NCBI GenBank assembly: GCA_030062745.1
Contig: CP099849.1
Span: forward strand, 22,618,144-22,682,143
Direction: 5' to 3'
Origin: Capitulum mitella
Taxonomy: Eukaryota > Arthropoda > Thecostraca > Pollicipedomorpha > Pollicipedidae
Length of the DNA stretch: 64,000 nucleotides
How positions within the stretch are numbered: the stretch's first letter is position 1; each line of letters opens with the position of its first letter. Of the stretch, positions 51,165 to 62,959 are shown in pieces. The position numbers and the translations under genes are program-made. The notes beneath the pieces are model-generated. The model did not search any database. It saw only the letters and a list, made by a program, of their open reading frames with translations, and was not told where the DNA came from.

Positions 51165-51241
51165 GTAACTGTGCCTGAGGACATGGTCTGCTAGCCGCAA
51201 GACATGGTGGTGAGGACATGGTCTGCTAGCCGCAAGACACT
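51165..51241. repeat. 36-bp tandem duplication
   Basis: The block GAGGACATGGTCTGCTAGCC with following GCAAGACA occurs twice in tandem. Confidence 0.85.
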
Positions 51242-51339
51242 CGCCCGTGTTGTCTTCATGAAAAATATGTTTTGCGAGTATTTCAAATGTTATGTATTCG
51301 GCCATTCTATTTATTTGCAATCCTAGATGCTCGCAGGGA

Positions 51340-51525
51340 TGTCGATTTCTGTAAATAATCGGGGAGCTGAGCCGAGGGCCCGACAACCTAACCCCCCCCC
51401 CCCCCCCCCAATGTGGCTTTCTCAATGGATTTAGCCCCCTTTATTTTGACCCACCGCAATTTATATGTTTTTGTTACTAGTTATCAAATGAAAAATTGCA
51501 TTTATCCCCATGCATACAGGTATGC

Positions 51526-51560
<35 letters not shown>
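51340..51560. repeat. Interspersed repeat A, copy 2, left half
   Basis: This is the left half of the family seen at 13045-13490, with an expanded C-run (about 51392-51409) and TA core. It is interrupted by the hAT element. Confidence 0.7.
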
Positions 51561-51562
<2 letters not shown>

Positions 51563-52695
51563 TAGGTGGGCAACGTTACTAAAAAATGTAACTTCGTTAC
51601 TCGTTACTCCGTTACTCAAAAAAGCCAGTCCGTTACTCGTTACTCCGTTACTCTGCCTTAAAAAGTAACGAAAGTTACCGTTACTCCGTTATTCCGCTAC
51701 TTTTTTAAATGCAGTGAAAACCAAGCGAACGCGGGTTTTAAGTCTTTTATGCTGCTTTGTGGTTGTAAAACGCATTCCATATACAAAGGGAAGAAACAAA
51801 AAGCGCTTACCCAAAACACTCCGCTAGCTGCCCACTGCCCTCACCAGCCGTTGTAGAGTCGGCGGCGCCGGGACAACAGTCGCGGCGGGTATTCTACCAC
51901 TGTGTTAGCCACAATGTTCAAACCAACGAATTCCTGTTCATTGCCCGCGGCGCCGACGGAGCGGGAACAACCGGCGCTGGAGCGGACGCATGCAAAATGC
52001 GACAACAGCGGACATCTATCGACTGGGTTTGATCAACAATGCCTCTCGAAGTATCCGCCCTGAACATAATGGTCTCCGTTCAGAGCTCGTTTCGGTCTCG
52101 CAAACTTCTTGTTTTGTTTTGAAATTATGTGTGTGTATTAGTTTGTGTACGAGTGCGTGCGTGGAGGTAAGATTCCTGATACCCCTGACGTTTTTTTAAT
52201 ACCAAACGACGAAGGACTCAAAAAAACATGACTGATATGGATTTTATTATTGTGAAATAAAAGACTAAAAAAAGGTGCTTTAGTACCTTTTCAGCACCCT
52301 TGAAAAGACAAATTAGCTATAAAAACATGGTCATAAGTAAGATGCAACGGAGGATGTTAGCCGTTCACAAGTGGAACATTTTGGAACGACGACGTGACCT
52401 GACCTGACCCCTGTGAAAGGCCAAAACTGATATCAATGAACTCGCTATTGTCTTACGGTTCAGTATATGTTGCTGAAGTTCAGCTTTTCAGGGACAAGGT
52501 ATTGTGTCTATTTACCTAATTCCAAGGACGTGTTTTGACCTTTCATGGCGTCTGGTGGCCTCAAAATTGACCTGAGGTCAAAACTCTTGAATGTTTTCGT
52601 CTCGGTTTGACAAAACCTTTCCGCCGGTGTTTTCCTTTTTTCCGTGCGATATATGGGAGCCGAGATCCTGGGAGGTGCGGAAATCCGCGCTCCCC

Positions 52696-52733
52696 CTCCG
52701 GCCGGGCAGAGGGCATTCTGAGCCCGGCCGGAG
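52696..52733. repeat. GC-rich perfect 12-bp inverted repeat
   Basis: CTCCGGCCGGGC is separated by 14 bases from GCCCGGCCGGAG. It lies just before a GGGTTAA at 52736-52742, possibly the end of a further TTAA element. Confidence 0.8.
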
Positions 52734-52753
52734 ACGGGTTAAAAACACTTCAT

Positions 52754-54157
52754 TTAACCCTATTCCCTGGGGGGGGGGGGCAGATTCTGCTACCCGTTTC
52801 TTTTTGCTTGTCGCTCCCACACTGCCGCAGCGCCACAAGATTTTCTGGTATTTCATGGAATTGATACACATGTGTTTTGTCAACATTTAAAAAAAAAATC
52901 GGTCCCGCAGAGGAGGTTCCAAGCCCCCGTTTTCGGCGGTAATGTGCTGTGCGTGAAGCTGCAAAGTTGTGCGGTTCACTATCGTGACATTCTGAGTAGA
53001 AATAAAGATCACTGACTCATTTATATAGTCATACACATCCTAAATAATGCGTATGCACACACATTTTCAGGTGAACGCACACCCAGGTACTGAAAAAATG
53101 GGGGAGCACATTATTGTGCTTATAGTGCCCTCCCAATTTTGTTTACCTGGATCCACCTCTGCGCTACATATAAACTTAACTGGCTAGCTAGTTGAACATC
53201 TGATGTTTATATCACCCAAAACAAACAAAAACAAAGGAAATTTCTTATTTCAAAAATCATCCTTCTTGCCCTTCCTGGAACTGCCTATGGTTTTCTATTT
53301 TAAATTTCAGCTTGCGGTATATAAAAGAATTGGACATTCCAAGCTGAACCGTGTTATTCCCATGAAAATTGGTTGGTAAACACGGCCGCAGTGACCTTTC
53401 AAAAATCCCCAAATTTTGGAGTTTGTTTGCCCCCACGCCTTATTTTCTGAATTTTTGAATTTTTGGGGTCCGGAATTGGAGATCTCGTTGAAACATATTA
53501 AATGGCATTCATCCCATCAACATTGGACGAATGCATCTCGAGATCTCTGGAAGGGCGGGGAGGGGAGGGGACAGAATTGGTAATCTTCCCCTTTCGGCCA
53601 ATGCATGTTTTTCGAAGGTGCAAAAGTGGCAACGGCTCATATCATGTTTGAGTTTGGGTCCTCACTTCTGCGTGTACAAAAAATAATGTGTCAGCCGAAA
53701 GGTGTTTCGGCCAGTTGATATTTTTTTCGGGAACGCATGAGTGGTAACTCGAATCGCATGGACAATGTAGCCTGTCCTCCAAGTTAAAAATGATTTAACC
53801 TAACCTAACCTAAAACCTACTGTATGGTTGCAGGGACTGCCCTAGATGGGCATGTAAAACTAATTTTTTGTTAGGTTCCATTTGCCTGTTTTTTGGTTTG
53901 GTTACCTCGTATCGGCTGAAGGCAAACATGTGTCAACTGAATCAAAATTCAAGAGTAACCTAACCAAGTCAGTTTACACATCCAGTAGGGGCCAGTGCTT
54001 AGAAAAATACCTGAATGGGTTAAATTGTTTACACAACTTGTGTTGCCACTTCCGCGTCTCCAAAAATTACGCGTAAGCGTCGGCCGAAAGGTAGATTACC
54101 GCAGATCTGCCCCCCCAGGGTAATGTGAATCTCACTGCCTGCAGAGAATATGGTTAA
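52754..54157. mobile_element. TTAA-bounded element nested in the hAT
   Basis: It starts TTAACCCTATTCCCTGGGG and ends CAGAGAATATGGTTAA; the inverted ends differ at a few positions. The subterminal GGGGGGGCAGAT is also inverted. Its ends match those of element 1 at 25669. It has no coding frame and includes a short (CCTAA)n run at 53795-53812. Confidence 0.65.
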
Positions 54158-54251
54158 GGCAAATAGTCCAAGCAATAGTCGACAAGCTTCATAATTATGC
54201 TTCACTTCTGACAACTTATTGTGCACATTCTGTTCTCACCTGGAAATACCG

Positions 54252-54515
54252 TCAATAATGCTTCCTCTTGATATGTGCCTTCAGGTTTGAAAGGCTACTC
54301 TTGTAATCCTTGATTATAACCTCTTTCGGTCGGCACAGGACATACGTAAAAATGACGTTTTTCCCCTCCTCCTTAAACTCAAAGTACGTTTCTAGATGTG
54401 GCCATGGGTGACCCAGACCGGGCTCGTCCTCTGCCTCCGAAGCTGAGGCACCGTCGGACTCGGAGTCAAGGTTTTCGACCTCCAGTGGCGGCGTAAAGAC
54501 GCCTTCATGGGACAT
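54252..54515 (-). pseudogene. BED-type zinc-finger remnant of hAT transposase
   Basis: An 87-codon frame starts MSHEGVFTPP, has an acidic SESDGASASEAEDE stretch, then YFEFKEEGKNVIFTYVLC and LSNLKAHIKRKH. The C..C..NLK-x-H-x(4)-H layout is a BED finger, the usual N-terminal DNA-binding domain of hAT transposases; the first cysteine is replaced by Tyr. A CCAG|GTGAGA donor follows within 30 bp, so this may have been a first exon. No dimerisation or catalytic domain is seen elsewhere in the element. Confidence 0.7.
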
Positions 54516-55243
54516 TTTAGTGTCAGGTAGTTAAAATTTCAGGCCAGTCAAGAATCAATCACTACTCCATCGCCCCATGGACATCACAGATCCAAGGCCA
54601 TGGCGGCAGTAATCATGTGCTCAACAGCCTTGAGTGATCTTGGCGGGAACCGTGTGGCGGTGGTAAGCAATCCGTGACTGACTTGAGACAACATTGAAAA
54701 CTGCCGTCAGCTGGCTGTTCCAGTATAAATGACAATAACTTTGATATCTTTTAGCCTGAAAAATGACGACTGGTTAATTTATAATTTTAAGTCATATCAC
54801 ACTTACGCATAATTCAATACTTTTGTCCCAAAAGAGACCAAAGTCAGCTGGCCTTTATACTGAACCATTGCCGCCAGCTTGCCGTCAACGTTTATTAGCT
54901 GACGAATATTGTCAACAAGTCTACTCCGCGATTGTCAGCTGAGTGCGCGCCCAGCCGCGCTTGTATCGCCGCACGCTATTGGGTGTTGGCTATTCAAGTA
55001 GCCAATGGCGTGTGCCGATGCAAATAAAGCCGGGCGGTGTCTGTAAGGAGTTTAAAAAGTAACGGAGTAACGGAGTAACGGAGTAACGGACCAAAAAGTA
55101 ACGGAGTAACGGACCACAAAAGTAACTTCCGTTACTCAGTCCGTTACAGTAAAATAAAAGTAACGGGTCCGTTACTCCGTTACTCAAAAAAGTAACTTCG
55201 TTAGTAACGGAGTAACGGAGTAACGGACCAGTGCCCACCTATG

Positions 55244-55246
55244 CAC

Positions 55247-55280
<34 letters not shown>

Positions 55281-55500
55281 GTACATATAAGATAGAAAAA
55301 AATAGATACATCGCTTTAGACTTCATTCTTTACTTTCTGCCTATCGGTTATCCATTACGGCCGTTCTTTCCGTTATTATAACTCATTTCCTTTCAAACCG
55401 GCAGAAAATATTGATGGGGCCCAAACCAGCATTGGGTGGACCGAAATCAACATTGGGTGGGCCAGGGCCCTCTCAAAAGAATATAAATCGACACCCCTGG
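55244..55500. repeat. Interspersed repeat A, copy 2, right half
   Basis: It continues the family from the other side of the hAT element: TA/TG core, GATACATCGCTTTA, GGGGCCCAAACCAGC and a tail resembling 13400-13490. Confidence 0.7.
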
Positions 55501-55504
55501 AGGC

Positions 55505-55728
55505 TTGCAAGGCGAAGTGGTCATCAATCAGTGATATCAGGCATGTTTTAACGGATACAGCAGAGACTAGTGTTCCCCTGGCGCATTGCTGTCCTCTAGC
55601 CAGTACCGATAGCGTTTGAGTTCAGCGGTACAGTCTAAGTCGACCTCGAATCGCCAAAGGGAACATCGCGAAGGACCGTGAATGCGAAAATGTTTCAAAA
55701 TTACGAGGTGTGGCACAACCGTTTCTTC
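55505..55728. repeat. Repeat X, copy 1
   Basis: Shared blocks GTTTTAACGGATA-AGCAGA, GCGGTACAGTCTAAGTCGA and TCGAATCGCCAAAGG link it to copies at 57430-57640 and 58400-58560. Confidence 0.7.
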
Positions 55729-57284
55729 TTAACACGTTCCCGGGTGCGGGAGACCAGTTTGACCCCCTGGGATTTTCCGAGACTGGTCCCAAACGGTTCT
55801 GCGCAACCACACAAAGTTTGGCACGGTTATGCAAAACTGGACGGCAAATCTTTTCCTGTTAGAAAAATATCAAGGTTTTTCAGCATCACCGAGTTAGAAC
55901 GGGTCACAGTCAGGTCGTGGTTTTCAGAAATGGACATTTTTAAGGTAAACTTCAAACTGCTACCACAAATAGGGATTTAAAGGCAGACTTTCAAACTTTT
56001 TAGGGTGCATAGACAGCCAAATAAAAAGTGCAAGAATAGTTCGATTAATGTGAGGTCAAAACACCAGGAGAGATCGAGGTCAAAGGCCAGAAATGACTTC
56101 CAAGCGGAAAAGTTCTGTTCTAACGATCTCAGCCAAAAGAAAAATCGGAAGATATGGAAAAGGACACAATCTTCTACCTGTGTGCCAAGTTTCAGGTCGA
56201 TATCAGGTCAGGTCACGGAGAGATGGCCAAACATATGTTTGTGCGTACCCGTTTTCTGTGGAAGCAAAACAATGAAACGCCACCAGTTTGTTGTTGAGTG
56301 CGTAATTCATGGGTAAAATAGTATGAAGCAATGTCAGCGATGACTTAACGCATGTTTCGAGGATTCGATTTCTTCTGGGTCATCTTAGGCCACTGACGTA
56401 AGATGAACTTTGTGCGTCTGATTTTATGAACTTTGCGAAATTAATGAACTTAGTAAATTTATTAACTTTATTGACCTTGCTATACCCATATCTGTGGGAA
56501 CTTGCTTTCTGTGGCGTTTTTGACGCTGATTTTGAATTTAGCGCCCGAAATTACCTAGATATGGTTCACTTTGGGGTGAAAATGTGTCAATAAAAAGTGA
56601 ATCTGATGGGTTTTCATTTGGTTTAGAATTCCGTGCCCGCCTATTATTCTGACGAAGGCGAGGGACGCAGTGATGTTTGTACTTACCAGTGCAAAATCTT
56701 TAGGGGTAAAATTGTACCGAATGACGATAGTTGGCTCTGTGGAGCACATTTTCGTGGTTTTCATTTTTTTCGAGGTCACTTTAGGTCAGTACCCTAGGTT
56801 GACCCAGATAGCCTTGGGTGCCCTTGGTGGCAGAAATTTGAGCCATGAGGTATTTTTGGGTGCCAAAGTCGAATTTGACGCCAGAATTTATCTTGAGATA
56901 CCGCAAAACAAGATGCATGACACTTCGCGAAAGTATAGCCATTTGGCTTAAGTTGTGCTGAAGCACTAATTTAAGCATGGGTACTGACCCAAGCATTTCA
57001 AAATATATGACATATATTGCAGTTCTGTGTGGCCTAGAAAAGTGCTTCATACATCTTGGCCCTGCAGCAAACGGTTTTTACGGTTCAAGCGAAAGTCTGG
57101 AGGTCCGCACCAAATCTGACCTTCTTTGACGTCATTCGACCTTGGCGGTCACGCTCTAAAACATCAAACTTCTACACAAGAGAGTTCCTGTAGGGTTGCA
57201 TTTACGCTGCCAACTTGGTAGGTCTTTCCTCGTCCATTTTCAAGATCTTAGGGGGCTAAATTGATTTCCTTCCCGAGCGTGTTA
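55729..57284. mobile_element. TTAA-bounded element inserted in repeat X
   Basis: It starts TTAACACGTTCCCGGG; the right end CCCGAGCGTGTTAT is an imperfect inverted copy. An interior block (CTACCTGTGTGCCAAGTTTC, then GATATCAGGTCAGGTCACGG) matches a block of element 1 at about 26117-26158, so the two share ancestry. Confidence 0.6.
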
Positions 57285-57429
57285 TATTCGACAGGCCACC
57301 CGTGCGAGTGTTAAAATAGGATTTGTTCATGGCTACGGGGCATTGTTGTCTTTAAGTAAAATATATTTTCGCCAAGATTCCAGGTGTGATGTATTAATCT
57401 ACTTTATCCGTGTCTTTTTTTGCAATCCT

Positions 57430-57640
57430 AGAGATCTGCAAGGCATAAATCAATGATATTGGCCATGTTTTAACGGATATAGCAGACTAGTGTTTCCCTA
57501 GCACACCATCTCCGTCATATAGGCTGTACCGATAGGCGTTTGAGCTATGCGGTACAGTTCAAGTCGACATCGAATCGCCAAAGGCAAACTTGCGAAGGAC
57601 CGCCACTGCGCAAAGGTTTCCAATTACGGGTTGCGAAAAA
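57430..57640. repeat. Repeat X, copy 2
   Basis: A diverged copy of 55505-55728 in the same orientation, with GCGGTACAGTTCAAGTCGAC and TCGAATCGCCAAAGG. Confidence 0.7.
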
Positions 57641-58399
57641 ATGCTCCTAGTTCGCAAAAGTATGGCCGCGGACAGAACCTCGGTGGGGACATCGAATCTT
57701 TTGTTTCTTTCGATGCAGCGTCCGTAGGCGTAGTTCTAAATTCTACGCCGACCTCTTGAGAAAAGTGTTGGACGGCGCCCATCGGAAATCAATCTTATCA
57801 ATATCCTACAAGCGGCTCGAGGCAGCGCAGAATTCACCTTAGCAGGGGCGCGATCAGGATTTTCTTAAGGGGGAGGCCCGCAGCTCAATGTGAGCTGAAA
57901 TCATACGAAAACCGTCTGGTGGGAAGATGATGTGCAACGGTTTTCACAAAAAATGCAGGCCTAAGGGTTGGCCCAGGACCCCCGCTCCTCCCCCCCCCCC
58001 CATTTAGCTGAGGCGGTGCATCTTAGTCCCGAAAGAGTAGGTCACTGCTGGTTTACCAAGCACGGCGTGGCGGACAGAAATGAAATCATCGTTGAACGGA
58101 ATTCATCAACTCTGCATTGGCGACAACACAGCTTTTGATGCTTCGCATACTAGAGTTATTTCCCTGACAATACTTGCATGTGCAGGAACCTCGCTTTGGT
58201 TTTCACGCGACCTAAGACGCATCAGATCGCCTGTGAGTTTTAAATCCTAGCTATTGGATTAGATCCTAGTTATTATTTAGACCCTAGTTGCTATTTTTAG
58301 TTAGGACAAACTGTGTAAGCTACAAATGTCAGTCGATCACGGAGTTTTTTTTATTTTTTTAATTTGTCATTTCTATATTAAAATAAAGACTTGATTCAG

Positions 58400-58560
58400 G
58401 GGACGCGCGGGAGTCCGCGACCTGTGGCTATAGGCTGCACCGTTAGACGCTTGAGTTATGCGGTACAGTCTAAGTCGATGATGTCGAACCGCCGAAGGGA
58501 GCATTGCAGACGGTATTAATTGCGGAGAGCTTTCAAAATTACGGTGTGCAGACTGCAGAC
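58400..58560. repeat. Repeat X, copy 3
   Basis: The most diverged copy, keeping GCGGTACAGTCTAAGTCGA and CTTTCAAAATTACGG-GTG. Confidence 0.6.
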
Positions 58561-59045
58561 AGCAAACTTTTCCTTTGCATCCAAAACCACAAGGGTAGCT
58601 CAAAACAGAGGGAGCGACGGACACGCAGAACTCGCCCAACACCCCTTACCTGAGAGCATGGAACTACTGTTACGGCTTGAAAGGCGACAGCACGGCTATC
58701 CCGTAGTCTACACGACCTTTTCGCCTCGGGTAAATAGTGATTGTCTTCTTTGAGAATCAGTCCCCGTGCTCTCCTCACATTGGGTGTTAACGGTGCATGT
58801 TAAAACAGAGCTATGGGAGGGATAAGCGAACCACCAAATGAGATTTTCACTTTGGAGGCCAGAGTCAGGTTTATTATTACGAGAACTGACCTTCTATGGC
58901 AGATTGACTTGAGCCCTAAATTGAGCCGCATTCCGTCCAATAAAAAATCGGAGACAACCAGACGGCAGGCAGCTAAACCCAAAGCCGAAACCACATAATG
59001 TAAAGACGGCCTGATTGCGTTCCGCGGAGACGCGGATTAACTCAC

Positions 59046-59167
59046 CGGCCATTGCAGACCCGTTGTAGGATATTGCTTGGGCTGAGCCATCCTGCCACGC
59101 CAGAATCACCCTGTGGAAACTCGAAAAGCTAGAGCCAGCCGACGGAAACTTAAGCCTCCTAAGCGTC
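59046..59167 (-). CDS. Exon 3: N-terminal CUB-like region, continued
   Basis: The acceptor is GGACGGTTTCAG and the donor is a strong GCCG|GTGAGT. The 122-bp exon is 1 + 120 + 1 bases; its first G completes the AG left by exon 2 to give Arg. The 40 whole codons contain FHRVILAWQDGSAQAISYNG with an N-G-S sequon, and read as the second half of the CUB-like fold begun in exons 1-2. The leftover G plus AC of exon 4 gives Asp directly before a cysteine, which begins the next CUB. An earlier acceptor (CTCGACTTCAG, about 30 bases upstream) also exists but does not match the phase of exon 2. Confidence 0.68.
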
Positions 59168-59493
59168 CTGAAACCGTCCATAAAGCCACGACGAGGCTGA
59201 AGTCGAGAACACGCCACACGTGGTGGCTAACGCGCCACGTGAAAAGTTGAAATCGCATGGAGACAGTATACGGGAAAACACCAAGTTTAAGGATAACCAA
59301 CTCAGCGACCACACCCAGGAGAGCCAACGAATATGACAAGACCCATCTGATGGCAGCGCTTCACAAACATCAGAAAAGCATGGCAGAATGTTTTCGCGCA
59401 AAACGGCGGATTTCTCATTTGCTCCTCAATGTGATATTGAAATTTAACGTGTCACTGAAACGTCGATTGACAAAGCGCACGTGAAAACCGTAC

Positions 59494-59689
59494 CTGAGCT
59501 GTATCCTGACGTCCTCCCGAACCTGACGCAGCACCCAGCTCACTCCGGCGGCGCCCGAGGCGAGCTTCAGCAGCATTTCGGACGGCGAGCAGCGCGCCAC
59601 CAGCTGCTGCGACGACGCCAGCAGCTCGCCAGCCGAGGCCGCCAGCCGAGCGGTCCCCTGGTCCGACCGGCGAGCGGACCGCACCGTCA
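59494..59689 (-). CDS. Exon 2: N-terminal CUB-like region
   Basis: The acceptor is GGCTCGGCGCAG behind a pyrimidine-rich tract; the donor is CTCAG|GTACGG. The exon holds 2 + 192 + 2 bases and agrees in phase with both neighbours. It encodes an alanine/serine-rich stretch, then a segment with one cysteine (VARCSPSEMLLKLASGA), then VSWVLRQVREDVRIQL, which has the alternating hydrophobic pattern of a CUB beta strand. This would be the first, degenerate CUB-like domain, without the usual four cysteines in clear order. The extracellular role is inferred from the signal peptide and later domains. The polypyrimidine tract upstream contains three tandem CTGAC branch-site-like motifs. Confidence 0.7.
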
Positions 59690-62600
59690 CTGCGCCGAGC
59701 CGCAGAGAGGTCAGGTCAGGTCAGGGCAGGGGCAGGGGCCACAAGAGACAGATCAGCAGAAGTTCTGGAGGGGCCAAGACAGGGCACCGTATCACAGCGA
59801 GGTTTCATCGAAGCGTGGCGCCACGAGGTCAATCAAATAAAAGGGATCAAAAAGCTCATATCAACAGAATGGTCAGAGAATGGCAGACCACCGCGTGGGA
59901 AACCCAGACTATTACCTTGACACGATATAAAATGGATAGTCATTGTACAGAAATCCTATTCAACGCACCGGTTTTTAAAGAGATGGCAGTTTAATCTGGC
60001 ACGAAATGAACATCAAAATTAATCAAAGTCCTAATGTCGCTCATAAATAAATCGCTTTAGGTCCAATTCACATCACTGGCTTCCGGTAAGTACTGATTTA
60101 AACTCACTCATCTACGAATGCCATCATGCTTTCCATTTGATGGCCTCATCGGCATGACCAGTCTCACTAAACACTGTGTGCTGATTGCAATGAGCTAATT
60201 TCATCTTCTGAACATCTGGGAAATCCTGATCGTTTTCCGGAAGAACGTGCAATCACTGGGCATGATGAAACCTCGATGCTGTTGGCTTGTAATTTAGAAC
60301 GCAAAACAGTGTAACGTGCTTGAAACTGTCACCAAAGCTTGCTGGACATCACATTGTTATTAATGGAAAATAGCTTTACATCGTGGTCATGTATAGATTT
60401 TCATAGGGTCAAGGCACTTGAAGCAAAATAAGCTTTGTCAATGAACCACTAAGAATCACGTAGATGAGCTCAGTTAGTCAGGTTACTCGGTCGTATAACG
60501 GGACAAAGTTTTCTAATTTCCTTAGATACCTACATTAAACGAATACTCAATACAACAATTCAAAATTCAGCATCAGAAGAATGGTATAGATTGCGGCATG
60601 ACCAGTGGCGTAATGAGGATAGGGCCATTGAACCATGACCCCGCCCCCTTGGGTGCCGAAGGCGCCGCTATTGGCGATGATGATTGACGGTCAATAGGGC
60701 GCCGAAAGCTCCCTAATGACGGTCACTAAAACGCGGCTGCTCGATATCGCGCCGACAGCGCCTCTTCCACATAAAATGTCCCCTGGGAGCTTTGGGGACA
60801 AACCCGAGATATGAAATTGCGCCCCGAGGCTTAAAAATATCTTCGATATTTTTAAGGGCACCCTGAAGTTTAAGAGGGTTAAACGGGACTTAAAAAGGGA
60901 CTAAAAATCTTAAAATTCCCTGAGGCCTGAAAAGACATCCCATTGCCAAATTAGATCTCCTCGGCCTGAAAATGCTTCCCTAACGTCCAAAAAACAACCT
61001 AAGGGATGTTGTCAAGTAGCACACCTGGAGGTCTGGAAAACAGAAGTATATTACATCCGTCTTGGTAAAAAGACAGTCTAAAATAACCAGTAAAAAGACA
61101 TTGCTGTGGTAAACAAAAACATTTTTGGAGGACTCTGACCATAAGCAGGGGTCAAGCAGTCAAGCATGCCTCCTGACTCCCGCCTCCTCGCTACGCCTCT
61201 GGGCACCCGTGATACCTGGGAAGGATGCCTCAGGGCCTGGAAATTCGCTGTCCTTGTTTGGAAATACGACCGTTTGGTCTGAACCGGCACCTCCGTGGTT
61301 TGAAAGGTCATCCGACTTGACGGGATTTTGGGATACCCAAAAGGGTGCCACCGGGCTTGAACCTGCACCCTCAGGCATGGAGGGGCGTCCCGATATTTGA
61401 AAGGATGCTTTCAGGTGCTGAAAAATTGGTGTCTCTGAATTTGTTTGACCCTCGCCTTCGTCAGTTTGCAAATACGCCATTGAATATTACTGAGCTAGCA
61501 AAATATCCCGGTATTGTGTCAGCAACGTAAACATTAGTAACACTGACTTTCAGCCGCTACTTGGCCCCGGGCCAGAATCTGGTGGTGCATTGCAAGGCAC
61601 TTCGTGGCGGCAGTTATACAGAGATGCTGGAGCTGGTGAATCCAGACTGAGAGAAAGGAAGCCTGCCCCGCACTGAAGCCGAGGCCCAATATCCCCAGAA
61701 GACGGCGGGATTTGCGTCCAGTCAGGAGATATCCCCCGGGTGCAAACTTCATACCGCGCCGGCACGGGCTCCGGATAAAAGCCGAAAGAAACGTTAAATT
61801 GGATCGAGAGTTGCTGGCGAACCACCAACGATGCCAAGACATAATCAGGCCCGGAGGATTTTTTTCGTTCATCCGAGGCAAAAATGCCGGAAATGTTCCA
61901 TTCGTGTTTATTTTTGCATCTAGCTACCTCTTACAAGGGCGTAAGGCTTTCGGGAGTAGCGGACGAATATAATTTTTTGATGCAAATTTTACAAAAGTAA
62001 AGAGATCCACGCCATCCATAATCATTTGAACGTTACAGAAAACTACTTTTGTAAAAGAATACGGCCCATCCGTTGTTACATAATTCAATGTTCGCTATAT
62101 ATGTATAACAAAAGGCATGATTGGTCCTCCAATTTTAATCATACGTCATCATCAAGAGTTAGCTTGTGGCGCGAACGGGTTCCTAAACCGTTTGTGACGT
62201 GCAATGTCAACATTTTTCAATTCAAATTCCTTCGAAATAAATAAAAGCCAAATTTGGTCGGCTCTTCTTTTTCCGATGTTCTTCAAAAAGGAGTTCATTG
62301 GAATCAATCAGTAGACGAAGAAGAAAAACAAAATTACGTGGCAACCCCAGCATATAAATGAGACTCGGATAGCCAGTGCTATTGCTTACCTAAACATGTG
62401 CATCAAGCCTGGGAATGTTGCTGCTTATAATTAGACGATGGAGGTGATTACGATAGGTACCAAATTCGATGACGTTAACTTTTATGAGTGAAGTTTTTTA
62501 TCAGGTTACGCAGCGTGGTTCGTATGTTTGAACGCCAACACGTTTTGACGACCAAAACAACAAAGACTTGTCAATCACGCCCCGGCGCAGCATAGAAATG

Positions 62601-62959
62601 CTGCAAAGCATTTGTCAGTAAATACGTTGTGGTCTGACGATCGACTGCGCGATTAAAGAACGAAAATATCTCCTAGACTTTTATCATATCATAACCGGGT
62701 TTCCTGTGACTGATGTCGATCATATTAAGGAGATGTGGTATAGGTTAACTTTTCGCAAATAAAGCAGCGTATTTACAATCTGTGCTCTCATTCACATCAT
62801 AATGGATTTGAGACGATAAAAGCAGCTTAATCAGAGCCCAATGAGACCGATTTCTTGGACCAACACATCTGGGTCCAACTGCCAACCACATCTGGCGAGT
62901 CCATGGAACTCCCGCGGTGCGGTGAGTTTACACTCCACACACCATGCCGTTCCGCTTAC
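59690..62959. other. First intron
   Basis: Next to exon 2 it holds three CTGAC branch-site-like motifs in tandem. From about 60780 to 61440 lies a degenerate tandem repeat. A minus-strand frame at 61550-61837 looks protein-like but lacks a sound donor. Nothing else could be supported. Confidence 0.5.
60780..61440. repeat. Highly degenerate short-period tandem repeat
   Basis: Units of about 30 bp of the form (G/A)CCTGAAAAGGCATCCC recur with heavy divergence, in places as CTTGAACCTGCACCCTC or TTTGAAAGGATGC. Confidence 0.5.

Larger units (their letters stand above)
51561..55243. mobile_element. hAT-type DNA transposon, non-autonomous or decayed
   Basis: The inverted ends are CATAGGTGGGCA (51561-51572) and its complement TGCCCACCTATG (55232-55243). 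They are flanked by a perfect 8-bp target duplication CACATATA (51553-51560 and 55244-55251), the hAT hallmark. Both subterminal regions carry arrays of TCCGTTACT-type motifs (51575-51700 and 55057-55228), probable transposase-binding repeats. Only a BED-finger remnant remains as coding sequence. It carries a nested TTAA element. Confidence 0.9.

Noticed and set aside
61550-61837. Minus-strand open frame in intron 1 with protein-like composition
   Set aside because: No credible donor, and exons 1 and 2 already match in phase.
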